In this document: one piece after another, positions 1 through 7,018 of the stretch | How the letters are laid out: each line of letters begins with the position of its first letter | How positions within the stretch are numbered: position 1 is the stretch's first letter | Source of the DNA: an uncultured Selenomonas sp. | GTDB taxonomy: Bacteria > Bacillota > Negativicutes > Selenomonadales > Selenomonadaceae | Direction: 5' to 3' | Length of the DNA stretch: 7,704 nt | Assembly (NCBI GenBank): GCA_937915915.1 | Contig: CALGGN010000079.1 | Span: 1 to 7,704 of the forward strand | Notes under the pieces: generated by a model | What the model was told of the DNA's origin: nothing | The model's database searches: none | The model's input: the letters and a program-made list of their open reading frames with translations, nothing else | Made by a program: the position numbers and the translations under genes

Positions 1-1
1 G

Positions 2-142
2 GTAATCACCACAAAGATTCAGGAATTGCAGCATTTTGCAAAATTCAACGAGATTTTCATTCTTTCTCTTCTGATTCTGCTTACGAACCTTGTGATAAAG
101 GGAATCAAGGGTGCGGTGAACAGAAGGAAAGAGGTGAGATAG
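2..142 (+). CDS. ABC transporter permease, C-terminal end (partial)
   Basis: An open frame enters from the left edge and gives 46 residues before TAG at 140-142. It contains a hydrophobic stretch (residues about 18-32 of the fragment, IFILSLLILLTNLVI) followed by a basic tail (KGIKGAVNRRKEVR). This is the usual layout of a last transmembrane helix plus cytoplasmic, positively charged C-terminus of a binding-protein-dependent ABC permease. It ends 24 bases before a lipoprotein substrate-binding protein on the same strand, which supports its being the inner-membrane permease of that importer. The fragment is too short to assign a substrate by itself, and the conserved EAA loop would lie outside the window. 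Another inner-membrane protein cannot be excluded. Confidence 0.6.
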   Translation, partial: VITTKIQELQHFAKFNEIFILSLLILLTNLVIKGIKGAVNRRKEVR

Positions 143-166
143 ATACATCATTTTCAGGAGAACAAA

Positions 167-1138
167 ATGAAAAAAATCATGTGCGCAGTGCTTGCCTCCT
201 TGTTCTTGCTTGGCGGCTGCAGCAAAAAGAATCAGGCGGAACGCCAGGTCATCATCTATTCCAATGCTGACGACGAGGCGGTTGTTTCTGTAAAGAAGGC
301 GCTTGATGAGAACGGCTATGCCGGACGCTACCTGTTCCAATCCTTTGGAACAAGCGAGCTGGGCGGTAAACTCTTTGCCGAGGGAACGGCGATTGAGGCT
401 GACCTTATAACGATGAGTTCTTTCTACATTGAGAGCGCTCAGGCTATGAACAGAATGTTCAAGGATTTGGCGTTTGAGACAAAGCAGGTTGTAAAAACGC
501 CGGCATTCTATACGCCGATGCTTGCGATTCAGGGTGCGGTAATTTACAACACCAAAGTTCTTACAGACAAAAAACTTCCTGTTCCGCAGAGCATAAAGGA
601 CATTGGGAATCCTGTGTACAAGGATTGGGTGAGCGTGGTTGACCCTATGGGAAGCACCACGGCATGGCTCATGGTTCAGGCGCTGATTGATTCCTATGAT
701 GAGGACGGTGCCAAGGAAGCGCTTGCCGCAATATACAAGAATGCTGGACCTCATCTTGAACTGAGCGGCTCTGGTCCTATAAAGAAGATCCGTGCAGGCG
801 AGGTTGCGGTAGGCTTTGGACTCCGCCATCAGGCTGTGCGCGACAAGAAAGCGGGGCTTCCTATCAGTTTTGTTGACCCAACCGAAGGAAACTTTGCGCT
901 TACTGAATCCGTTGCTGTAATTGAAAAGGGAAAAAAATACAATCCGCTTGCTATGGAGATGGCTGAATGCATCATCAATTCTGCCCGTGAGTATATCATC
1001 GCCGACTATCCGGTGGTTCTGTATGAAGGCGAGACGGTTGACGCTGAAAATGAGGCTACCAACAGCAAGACGTTCTCTGAACCGCTTACGACAGAGCTTC
1101 TGCGAAAGCATCAGAATATGAGCGAGAGCGCAAAATGA
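167..1138 (+). CDS. Lipoprotein substrate-binding protein of an ABC importer (iron(III)/2-aminoethylphosphonate type)
   Basis: This 323-residue protein should capture a substrate outside the inner membrane and deliver it to an ABC permease. Residues 1-18 form a lipoprotein signal: a KK start, a hydrophobic core and the lipobox LGGC with the lipidated Cys at 18. The mature part starts with VIIYSNADDEA (about 28-38), the first beta-strand of type 2 periplasmic binding proteins. It continues with YTPMLAIQGAVIYNTK (115-130), DPMGSTTAWLMVQAL (159-173) and GEVAVGFGLRHQAV (211-224), the pattern of the FutA/AfuA/PhnS group. Known ligands there include ferric iron and 2-aminoethylphosphonate; which applies here cannot be told. 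The ATG is preceded by AGGAG at 156-160 with a six-base gap, which fixes the start. It follows the permease tail closely, so the two are probably one operon, with the ATPase gene upstream of the window. Confidence 0.85.
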   Translation: MKKIMCAVLASLFLLGGCSKKNQAERQVIIYSNADDEAVVSVKKALDENGYAGRYLFQSFGTSELGGKLFAEGTAIEADLITMSSFYIESAQAMNRMFKDLAFETKQVVKTPAFYTPMLAIQGAVIYNTKVLTDKKLPVPQSIKDIGNPVYKDWVSVVDPMGSTTAWLMVQALIDSYDEDGAKEALAAIYKNAGPHLELSGSGPIKKIRAGEVAVGFGLRHQAVRDKKAGLPISFVDPTEGNFALTESVAVIEKGKKYNPLAMEMAECIINSAREYIIADYPVVLYEGETVDAENEATNSKTFSEPLTTELLRKHQNMSESAK

Positions 1139-1151
1139 ACGAAGAGACTGA

Positions 1152-1270
1152 CTAAGAAGAATAGATTGTGGTGGTTGAGCTTGTCGTCACGAAGTGCGCG
1201 AAGCAGCCAATATATGTGGTGCGCGAGGCATTTCAACAGGCTCAATGACTACGCGCATTGCTCTTCTTAG
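1152..1270. repeat. Nested inverted repeats in the convergent spacer
   Basis: CTAAGAAGA at 1152-1160 is the exact reverse complement of TCTTCTTAG at 1262-1270. Inside it, TTGAGCTTGT at 1175-1184 pairs with ACAGGCTCAA at 1236-1245 with one G-T pair. Between the inner arms is a near-identical direct repeat, GTGCGCGAAGCA at 1194-1205 and GTGCGCGAGGCA at 1219-1230. The element fills almost the whole gap between two genes that end facing each other (1138 on plus, 1294 on minus). It could fold as a large hairpin acting as a two-way transcription end, or be a dispersed intergenic repeat. It has no T-run after the stem, so it is not a standard intrinsic terminator, and it shows no coding capacity. 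Confidence 0.5.
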
Positions 1271-1293
1271 GCATACCCTTCTGCACGAATAAT

Positions 1294-2082
1294 TTATCCC
1301 AGCGCAACGTCAAGAACCATCATCAGGGCAAAGCCAATTGAAAAGCCGATGGTGCATACGTCGCTCTGCTCGTTTTTTGTGGCTTCGGGAATAAGCTCTT
1401 CTATCACTACGTAGACCATCGCTCCTGCGGCAAATGCAAGGAAGTAGGGCATGAATGGCAGCACGAACGAGGTCAGAAGAATCGTGACTATTGCGGCAAC
1501 CGGCTCCACTGCGCCGGAAAGCGTTCCGTACAGGAAAGATTTTGCCTTGCCGTTTCCTTCCTGGCGTAGCGGCATGGAGATTATCGCCCCTTCCGGAAAA
1601 TTTTGGATTGCGATTCCGATTGCAAGCGCCAGCGCATCTGCGCTGGAAATAAGCGCGGAGCCTGAAAGATGGCTTGCAAAAACTATTCCTACGGCCATGC
1701 CTTCCGGAATGTTGTGCAACGTCACTGCAAAAAAAAGCATCATCGTGCGGCTGAATTTCTTTATGCCAGATTCAGGACCTTCCGGCTTTTCGGCGGTTGC
1801 ATGAAGGTGCGGCGTGATTCTGTCCAGAATAAAAAGAAATGCGACTCCGAATGCAAAGCCTGTAATGGCAGGCAGGAAGCGGAGCCGCCCAAGACCGTCT
1901 GCCATTTCCATTGCTGGAATCAGGAGCGACCATACTCCGGCTGCAATCATGACACCGCCGGCAAATCCCAGCAAAAGGCGCTGTACGTTGTCGTTCATCG
2001 TGTGCTTCATAAAGAAAACGCACGAGGAGCCAAGCGTGGTTCCCAAAAATGGAATCAATAATCCTATAAAAATCATGGTCAT
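1294..2082 (-). CDS. ZIP-family divalent metal transporter (ZupT/GufA-like)
   Basis: This 262-residue integral membrane protein should import divalent metal such as zinc, iron or manganese into the cytoplasm. It has about eight hydrophobic segments, the ZIP number, and a usual bacterial ZIP length. The two signature metal-site motifs are present: HNIPEG at 123-128 in the fourth helix and QNFPEG at 160-165 in the fifth. A short His-bearing loop (PHLHATAEKPEG, 91-102) lies between helices three and four, where ZIP proteins carry a variable metal-binding loop. EELIPEA (228-234) sits near the C-terminus as in other ZIPs. The start is the first ATG of an ATG ACC ATG pair; only a weak AAGAAAG lies upstream, so residue 3 is an alternative start. 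The gene is divergent from the ABC pair and shares its 100-base upstream region. Metal specificity cannot be read from the sequence. Confidence 0.93.
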   Translation of the reverse strand: MTMIFIGLLIPFLGTTLGSSCVFFMKHTMNDNVQRLLLGFAGGVMIAAGVWSLLIPAMEMADGLGRLRFLPAITGFAFGVAFLFILDRITPHLHATAEKPEGPESGIKKFSRTMMLFFAVTLHNIPEGMAVGIVFASHLSGSALISSADALALAIGIAIQNFPEGAIISMPLRQEGNGKAKSFLYGTLSGAVEPVAAIVTILLTSFVLPFMPYFLAFAAGAMVYVVIEELIPEATKNEQSDVCTIGFSIGFALMMVLDVALG

Positions 2083-2130
2083 AAAATTCTTTCTTAAGTG
2101 TTCCCTAAAACAGAATAAATTTATATACTA

Positions 2131-2148
2131 AGTTAGTTTATGCTAACT
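2131..2148. promoter_or_regulatory. Palindromic putative operator between divergent ZIP and ABC genes
   Basis: AGTTAG at 2131-2136 and CTAACT at 2143-2148 form a perfect six-base inverted repeat with a six-base centre, inside an AT-rich 100-base spacer. A TATACT box (2124-2129) lies immediately to its left, and further AT-rich candidate -10 sequences lie to its right (2151-2161), so a repressor bound here could block transcription both ways. The GTTAG...CTAAC half-sites resemble the core of DtxR/IdeR-type boxes (TTAGGTTAG-CTAACCTAA), which would suit metal genes. The match is partial, no regulator gene is in the window, and a TetR-type site is equally possible. Confidence 0.45.
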
Positions 2149-2172
2149 AATATCATATAAAATATCAATAAA

Positions 2173-2176
2173 GAGG
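2173..2176 (+). promoter_or_regulatory. Ribosome binding site deciding a GTG start
   Basis: GAGG sits six bases before the GTG at 2183. The ATG a few bases further on is out of frame, so this site supports the GTG as the start of the first ABC gene. Confidence 0.6.
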
Positions 2177-2182
2177 CGTGCT

Positions 2183-3931
2183 GTGGAAACAAAATGTAAG
2201 AAGTCCTTGCTTGCTTGGATTTTTGAATTTTCAAAGGAAAAGAAAATCGCCTACTACATGAGCGTTTTTCTTGCTTGCCTGAGCGTTGCGTGCGGTGTCG
2301 TGCCGTATGTCCTTATTGCAAGAATCGTTCAGATGCTGCTTTGTGGCGTGCGGGATTTCAGGCAATATCTTTCGTACTGCGGAATAATTGCTTTGTTCTG
2401 GCTTGGAAATGTCGTTTTTCATGCTTTTTCAACTGCACTCAGCCATGTTGCCACGTTCAATGTGATTGCGAATATCCGCAAGAAAATGTGCGACAAACTT
2501 TCCAGGGTTCCGCTTGGAACGGTCATGGACATGCAGTCGGGAACGCTGAAAAATATAATCATTGAGCGGATTGACAGCATGGAAACAACGCTTTCCCATA
2601 TCGTTCCGGAATATACGTCAAATCTTCTGATTCCTCTTCTTATGTTCGCATATCTTTTTTCAATTGACTGGCGCATGGGGCTTGCTTCGCTTGCGACGCT
2701 TCCGATTGGTCTTGTTGCCGCAAGCCTGATGATGGTCGGAGCCCAGAAAAGATTTGATTTTGCCCTTCAGAAGACAAAAATCCTGAATGACACCGCGGTT
2801 GAGTACATAAACGGAATTGAAGTCATAAAGGCTTTTGGAAAATCAAAGTCATCTTATGAAAAATTCGTAGTTGCGGCAAAAGAAGGTTCTGACTGCTATG
2901 TTGAATGGATGCGGGACTGCATCTGGTACATGGCTTTTGCAATGGTCGTTTCTCCATGCACGTTGCTTTCTGTCCTGCCGATTGGAGGCTATTTTTTCTA
3001 CAGGGGAACTCTTTCTGCGAATGATTTTATTACAATCATCATTCTTTCGATGAGCATAATTCAGCCTTTTTTGATTGTATTTTCATATCATGACGATGTT
3101 GCCAAAGCCGGCGTGATTTTTGGGGAGGTCGGAAGCATTCTTGGAATCCCGGAGCTTGAGCGGCCGCTGGAAAGCCTTGAAATTCCAAAGGACAATTCAA
3201 TCGTGCTGAAAGACGTTCGGTTCAGCTATAAAAAAAGCGGAAAGGAAATAATCCGCGGCGTGAGCATGAATCTTCCTTCAGGTTCATACACTGCTTTTGT
3301 TGGTCCAAGCGGAAGCGGAAAAACTACGATTGCCCGGCTTATTGCCTCGATGTGGGATGTAGATTCCGGAAGCATAGAAATAGGCAGCGTCAGCCTAAAG
3401 TCTCTTTCCCTTCAGGAATATAACAGTCGTGTTGCCTTTGTAAGTCAGAACAACTTTCTTTTTGATATGTCAGTCCGGGAGAACATCAGGCTTGGTCGTC
3501 CTGAAGCAACTGACCAGGAGGTGGAGCAGATTGCCCGTGAGAGCGGCTGCTATGATTTCATCATGAATCTTGAGGATGGTTTTGATACTGTTGTTGGCGG
3601 AAGCGGCGCGCACTTGAGCGGTGGCGAGCGTCAGAGAATTTCAATCGCCAGGGCCATGATGAAGGATGCGCCTATAGTGATTCTTGATGAGGCGACGGCG
3701 TACACGGATCCTGAAAATGAGGCGATTATACAGAAAAGCGTCGCGCACCTTGTTAAGGGAAAAACTCTGATTGTGATTGCCCACAGGCTTTCTACAATCA
3801 AAGATGCTGACAGAATCTTTGTAATCAAAGACGGACAGGTTGATTCTCAAGGAACGCACGAAGAGCTTCTTGAAAAAGGCGGGCTTTACAAGGAAATGTG
3901 GGAAGCCCACATCAGCTCAAAGGATGAATAG
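2183..3931 (+). CDS. ABC half-transporter, membrane domain plus ATPase (YbtP/IrtA-like partner 1)
   Basis: This 582-residue protein has an exporter-type membrane domain (about 1-330, with hydrophobic segments near 24-50, 63-90, 145-185 and 245-300) followed by a nucleotide-binding domain. Walker A is GPSGSGKTT at 374-382; the Q-loop lies in FVSQNNFLF; the ABC signature LSGGERQRISIARA starts at 478. Walker B ends in D502 with the catalytic E503, and the H-loop His is 534, so the ATP site looks complete. The D-loop region reads ATAYTDPENE. The tail (GTHEELLEKGGLYKEMWEAH) is the normal end of such proteins. With the next gene, eight bases away, it should form a heterodimer in the inner membrane. 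Paired half-transporters of this look include YbtPQ and IrtAB, which import metal-siderophores despite an exporter fold; drug or peptide exporters look similar, so the substrate is open. Start is GTG, supported by GAGG. Confidence 0.9.
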   Translation: METKCKKSLLAWIFEFSKEKKIAYYMSVFLACLSVACGVVPYVLIARIVQMLLCGVRDFRQYLSYCGIIALFWLGNVVFHAFSTALSHVATFNVIANIRKKMCDKLSRVPLGTVMDMQSGTLKNIIIERIDSMETTLSHIVPEYTSNLLIPLLMFAYLFSIDWRMGLASLATLPIGLVAASLMMVGAQKRFDFALQKTKILNDTAVEYINGIEVIKAFGKSKSSYEKFVVAAKEGSDCYVEWMRDCIWYMAFAMVVSPCTLLSVLPIGGYFFYRGTLSANDFITIIILSMSIIQPFLIVFSYHDDVAKAGVIFGEVGSILGIPELERPLESLEIPKDNSIVLKDVRFSYKKSGKEIIRGVSMNLPSGSYTAFVGPSGSGKTTIARLIASMWDVDSGSIEIGSVSLKSLSLQEYNSRVAFVSQNNFLFDMSVRENIRLGRPEATDQEVEQIARESGCYDFIMNLEDGFDTVVGGSGAHLSGGERQRISIARAMMKDAPIVILDEATAYTDPENEAIIQKSVAHLVKGKTLIVIAHRLSTIKDADRIFVIKDGQVDSQGTHEELLEKGGLYKEMWEAHISSKDE

Positions 3932-3939
3932 GAAATGTT

Positions 3940-5616
3940 ATGTTTGAAATATTAAAAAGATTTTTTGATTTTTGTGATAAGGAGAACCGCAATAAATTCT
4001 ACGGTTCAATTGCCGTGGGGGTTGTGAATTCCATGTTCACTGCGCTCAGAATCGCGGCCGTTGCCGTAATGCTTACAGGTGTGATTGACACCATTGTTTC
4101 CGGGAATGATTTTAATTCCAGGACTATTTTTGTGTCACTTGGAATAATGCTGGCAAGTGTTCTTGGAGGAGTACTGACCAAAAAAGAAATGAGCATGTGG
4201 CAGACTGAAGGCGGCTACAGAACATGCGCCAAAAAGCGGATTGAAATTGCAGAGCATCTTCGGTATGTTCCTATGGGCTATTTTAACAAGAACAGCCTTG
4301 GAAAAATCACTTCTGTCACTACGAATACAATGGAACTTTTAGGTGATATAGCAACCAGAGCCGTAATGATGGTTCTTCAGGGACTTTTGGATTCCGCCTT
4401 GATTATCGTTATGATTATGATTTTTGACATAAGGATTGGACTGGTAGCCCTTGCAGGATTCCTTCTATTTGAATTCGTGAATGCATTCATGCGTCTTGCA
4501 GTAAAAAAAGTATCGGAAGAAAAAAATGCTTCTGATACGGCTCAGGTAGAAAAAATCCTCGAATACATTCAGGGCATAAGTGAGGTGCGTTCCTACAATC
4601 TGGTTGGAAAGCAGAGCAAAGAGTTGAACCATGTGATTGACTGGGCAAAGCGCACCTGTATTTCCATGGAGCTCCGTTGCATTCCAATTTCTGCCATACA
4701 GTCCTTTGTTGCAAAGATGACTGGAGTCGCCATAATGCTCTCTTCCATTTTCTTCTTTTTGGGCGGAACCATGATTCTTTCAAATTGCGCTGTCATGCTG
4801 GTCTGTTCATTCATGCTGTTCAGCGCCCTGGAAGCCGGCGGAAATTATTCTGCTCTTTTGCGCTCAATTGACATAGCTGTTAAAAAGGCAAAGGAAATTC
4901 TGGACATACCGACAATGGATATTGATGGGGATGAAATAAGCCTTGATAAAAACAAAGCAGAGGACTTGGAGCTTAAGGCTGAAAATGTAAAGTTTTCGTA
5001 TGGAAAGAAACAAATCATAAACGGCATTTCGCTTGAAATTCCTGCAAAAACTACGGTGGCAATCGTTGGTCCAAGTGGAAGCGGAAAAACCACGTTCTGC
5101 CATCTTCTTTCACGGTTCTGGGATGTTGATTCTGGGCTTATTACTTTGGGCGGAAACGACGTTAAGGACTTCAGCATGGATTCTCTCATGTCAAATTTCA
5201 CATTTGTTTTTCAGGACGTATATCTTTTTCATGACACGATTGCAAATAACATCCGTTTTGGAAACCCGAATGCAACCATGGAACAGGTGACTGAAGCGGC
5301 CAAAAAAGCCTGCTGCCATGATTTTATACAGGCACTGCCGAATGGCTATGAGACGGTGATAGGGGAAGGTGGGGCAAGCCTGAGCGGGGGCGAACGCCAA
5401 AGGCTTTCAATTGCACGGGCAATCATCAAGGATGCGCCGATTATCATTCTTGATGAGGCGACGGCAAATGTTGACCCCGAGAATGAGCGCGATTTGATTC
5501 AGGCGATTCACGAGCTTACGAAAGAAAAGACCGTAATCATGATTGCCCACAGGCTGAAAACTGTGCGCAATGCAGACAAAATCATCGTCCTTGATGAAGG
5601 CCGCATTGCCGAAGAA
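3940..5616 (+). CDS. ABC half-transporter, partner 2 (YbtQ/IrtB-like), C-terminus lost at a chimeric join
   Basis: About 558 native residues are present: an exporter-type membrane domain (hydrophobic segments near 22-50, 62-80, 140-180 and 255-295) and a nucleotide-binding domain. Walker A is GPSGSGKTT at 377-385, the Q-loop is FVFQDVYLF, and the signature LSGGERQRLSIARA starts at 481. Walker B ends in D505 with catalytic E506, the D-loop is ANVDPENE, and the H-loop His is 537. AGGAA overlaps the previous stop codon, five bases before the ATG, so the two genes are probably translationally coupled. After LDEGRIAE the expected GTHEELL tail is missing. The frame instead runs on to 6003 with a low-complexity V/A/L/D-rich tail that is the antisense of a metallophosphatase. 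I therefore end the gene at the join; roughly 20-25 residues are probably missing. The extended 687-residue frame should not be used as a protein. Confidence 0.87.
5593..5616. other. Chimeric junction between two genomes, inside a shared short word
   Basis: Read forward, this tract gives DEGRIAEE, the expected end of an ABC ATPase domain. Read backward it gives FFGNAAFI, an expected motif of the 5'-nucleotidase-like metallophosphatase. Left of it, the minus frame decodes only ABC antisense; right of it, the plus frame decodes only phosphatase antisense. GC content and gene style change at the same place. The tract that fits both families is 21 bases (5593-5613), perhaps up to 25. This is best explained by a false join of two DNAs at a shared word in assembly, or by template switching in amplification. 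Confidence 0.85.
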
Positions 5617-6684
5617 GCTCTCGCGGGTGTAGATGGGCTGCTCGAAGCGGCCGATGGGTCGGTCGACGTAAGCCTTGATCTGGTCGATCTGCGACTGGAA
5701 GTGGCTGACCATCTGCTGGTCGACCTCCTCGTCGCGCACGTTGACGATGCTGCCCTTGATGTCCTTCTTCGTCAGCCGTCCGCCGTTGAAAGACAGTTCA
5801 ATCTCGGCCTCGGCCACGTTGCTGACGTAGCAGCTGGGGTCGATGCAGAGCACGCGGCGGCCGTCACGGCAGGTAATCCACTCGTTGTGTACTTGGTGGT
5901 CGTGGCCAAAGAAGATGATGTCGAAGCCGGGCACCTCGCGTGCTACCGCCTCGGTGGCATCCTCCTCGTAGTCGGCGGTCTTGATGCCGCCGTTGAGCCC
6001 TGAGTGGAAGAGTCCGAAGATGAGGTCGGGGCGCTCGTTCTCCTTGATGTACTTCACCCATTTCCGGGCGCAGGCAGTCATCTCCTCAAACGCCATGCCC
6101 TTCCATACCGACTTGTTCAGCCAGTTGGGAATGGCCGGCGTGAGCATGCCTAAGATGCAAATCTTGACGCCGTCCTTGTAGTGTACGGAGTAGGGCTTCA
6201 GCCCCGTGTAGACGTTCTGCACGCTGGCCTCGCCGTCCTTGCGCTCCTCCTTGACGATGTTGGCCCCGAGCAGGGGGCAGCGCACCTCGCGAATCCACTT
6301 GTCGTAGATCTTGTGGCCGGGCTCCACGTCGTGGTTGCCCACGGTCTCGGCGTCGTAGCGCATGTAGTTGACGACGCTGGCCGCGAGGTTCTCGTCGTCG
6401 GGCATGACGTAGTTCGACCAGTAGACGCAGGGTTGCCCCTGCAGGATGTCGCCGTTGTCGATGAGCAGCAGTCGGTCGCCGTACTGCTGCCGCTGTCGGT
6501 TGATGTAGGTGCTGGCCCTGGCGAGCGTTCCCTTCAGTGGGCGCTTCTCCATGAAGTCGTAGGGGAAGAAGTGGCCGTGTACGTCGCTCGTCTCGATGAC
6601 CTTCAGCCGCACGGTTTTCTGCGTGGGCTGTGCCTGTGTCGTCAGTGTCATGGCGGCTATGGCTGTCAGTATGAGTGTTCTCAT
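5593..6684 (-). CDS. Secreted 5'-nucleotidase/2',3'-cyclic phosphodiesterase-like metallophosphatase (C-terminus missing)
   Basis: The first 364 residues are present. Residues 1-18 form a signal peptide with a typical Bacteroidota cleavage point (TQA before Q19), so the enzyme acts in the periplasm or outside the cell. The calcineurin-like metal-site motifs are all there: D34 and H36 (SDVHGH), D79 (NGDILQG), N117-H118 (GNHD), H227 (LFHSGL) and H261/H263 (GHDH). Such enzymes cleave phosphate from nucleotides or cyclic nucleotides in two-metal active sites. The family normally continues with a 5'-nucleotidase C-terminal substrate-binding domain; here sequence is lost after SFFGNAAFI, at the chimeric join, so the lack of that domain is not biological. 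The ATG at 6684-6682 is chosen because the signal peptide begins there and a promoter lies just upstream. An in-frame extension to 6798 crosses that promoter and is rejected. There is no Shine-Dalgarno site, as is usual in Bacteroidota. Confidence 0.88.
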
Positions 6685-6707
6685 CTTGGTGTCTGTTCTA
6701 TGAGTTG

Positions 6708-6742
6708 CAAAGTTACAAAAATAAATTCGAATCCACAAGAAA
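6708..6742 (-). promoter_or_regulatory. Bacteroidota-type promoter of the metallophosphatase
   Basis: On the minus strand TAACTTTG (6715-6708) matches the Bacteroidota -7 consensus TAnnTTTG exactly. TTTCTTG (6742-6736) provides a -33 TTG, with 20 bases between the two boxes. The -7 box ends 23 bases before the ATG, giving a short leader. This also supports assigning the right part of the window to Bacteroidota. Confidence 0.7.
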
Positions 6743-6744
6743 TC

Positions 6745-6998
6745 AGTCAAATAGGTTGGTGATTTATGACAAATTATCGGATATTCTCCCCCTCTCATCC
6801 CCTTTTAGGGGGGGTAGCGATGTGCAATCTTTCTTGATAATTCATGTTTTTGCTTCAGAAAATGGTACTTTCGTCTATAGGATTTTTCTTTGAAATCATC
6901 GTGTTTTTTGGGGTGGGTGAAGTTGATGGGCAGAATGGGTCGAATAGGCTGGATGGGTTGGATGGAATAGTATCCGTGGGGCGTTTGATAAAGTTAGA
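6745..6998. other. Non-coding remainder of the 334-base spacer between the two Bacteroidota genes
   Basis: The gap from 6685 to 7018 holds the phosphatase promoter at its left end and a palindrome at its right end. Between them I see no convincing gene. There is a small GC hairpin (CCCCT at 6799-6803 with AGGGG at 6807-6811) inside C-rich and G-rich runs (6788-6814), and a G-rich stretch with repeated GGATGG-like words around 6910-6965. No function is assigned. Confidence 0.4.
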
Positions 6999-7018
6999 AG
7001 ACGCCCCGCGGGGCGTCT
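6999..7018 (-). terminator. Perfect 20-base GC-rich palindrome at the epimerase stop codon
   Basis: AGACGCCCCG is followed directly by its reverse complement, CGGGGCGTCT. It lies immediately after the TAG stop (7021-7019) of the minus-strand epimerase, so it may form a hairpin in the 3' end of that mRNA. The following minus-strand bases (TCTAACTTTATC) are only weakly T-rich, so a standard intrinsic terminator is uncertain. The flanks (TAGA to the left, CTCTAC to the right) nearly extend the symmetry, which also suits a REP-like dispersed repeat. Confidence 0.5.

Noticed and set aside
1451..2131. Plus-strand frames opposite the ZIP gene
   Set aside because: The minus strand gives a full-length ZIP protein with both helix signatures; the plus frames show no domain.
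3940..6003. A single 687-residue ABC transporter fused to a novel C-terminal domain
   Set aside because: The tail after 5616 is the antisense of a phosphatase whose metal-site motifs are intact on the minus strand.
6181..6762. A 193-residue plus-strand frame
   Set aside because: It lies opposite the phosphatase, is V/L/D-rich like other antisense frames in GC-rich DNA, and has no recognisable motif.
5407..6798. A single 463-residue metallophosphatase over the full minus-strand open frame
   Set aside because: Its C-terminal part below 5593 is antisense to the ABC ATPase domain, and its N-terminal extension above 6684 crosses the promoter and precedes a clear signal peptide.
6788..6814. Intrinsic terminator in the C-rich/G-rich run
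   Set aside because: The stem is only about five base pairs and has no T-run on either side.
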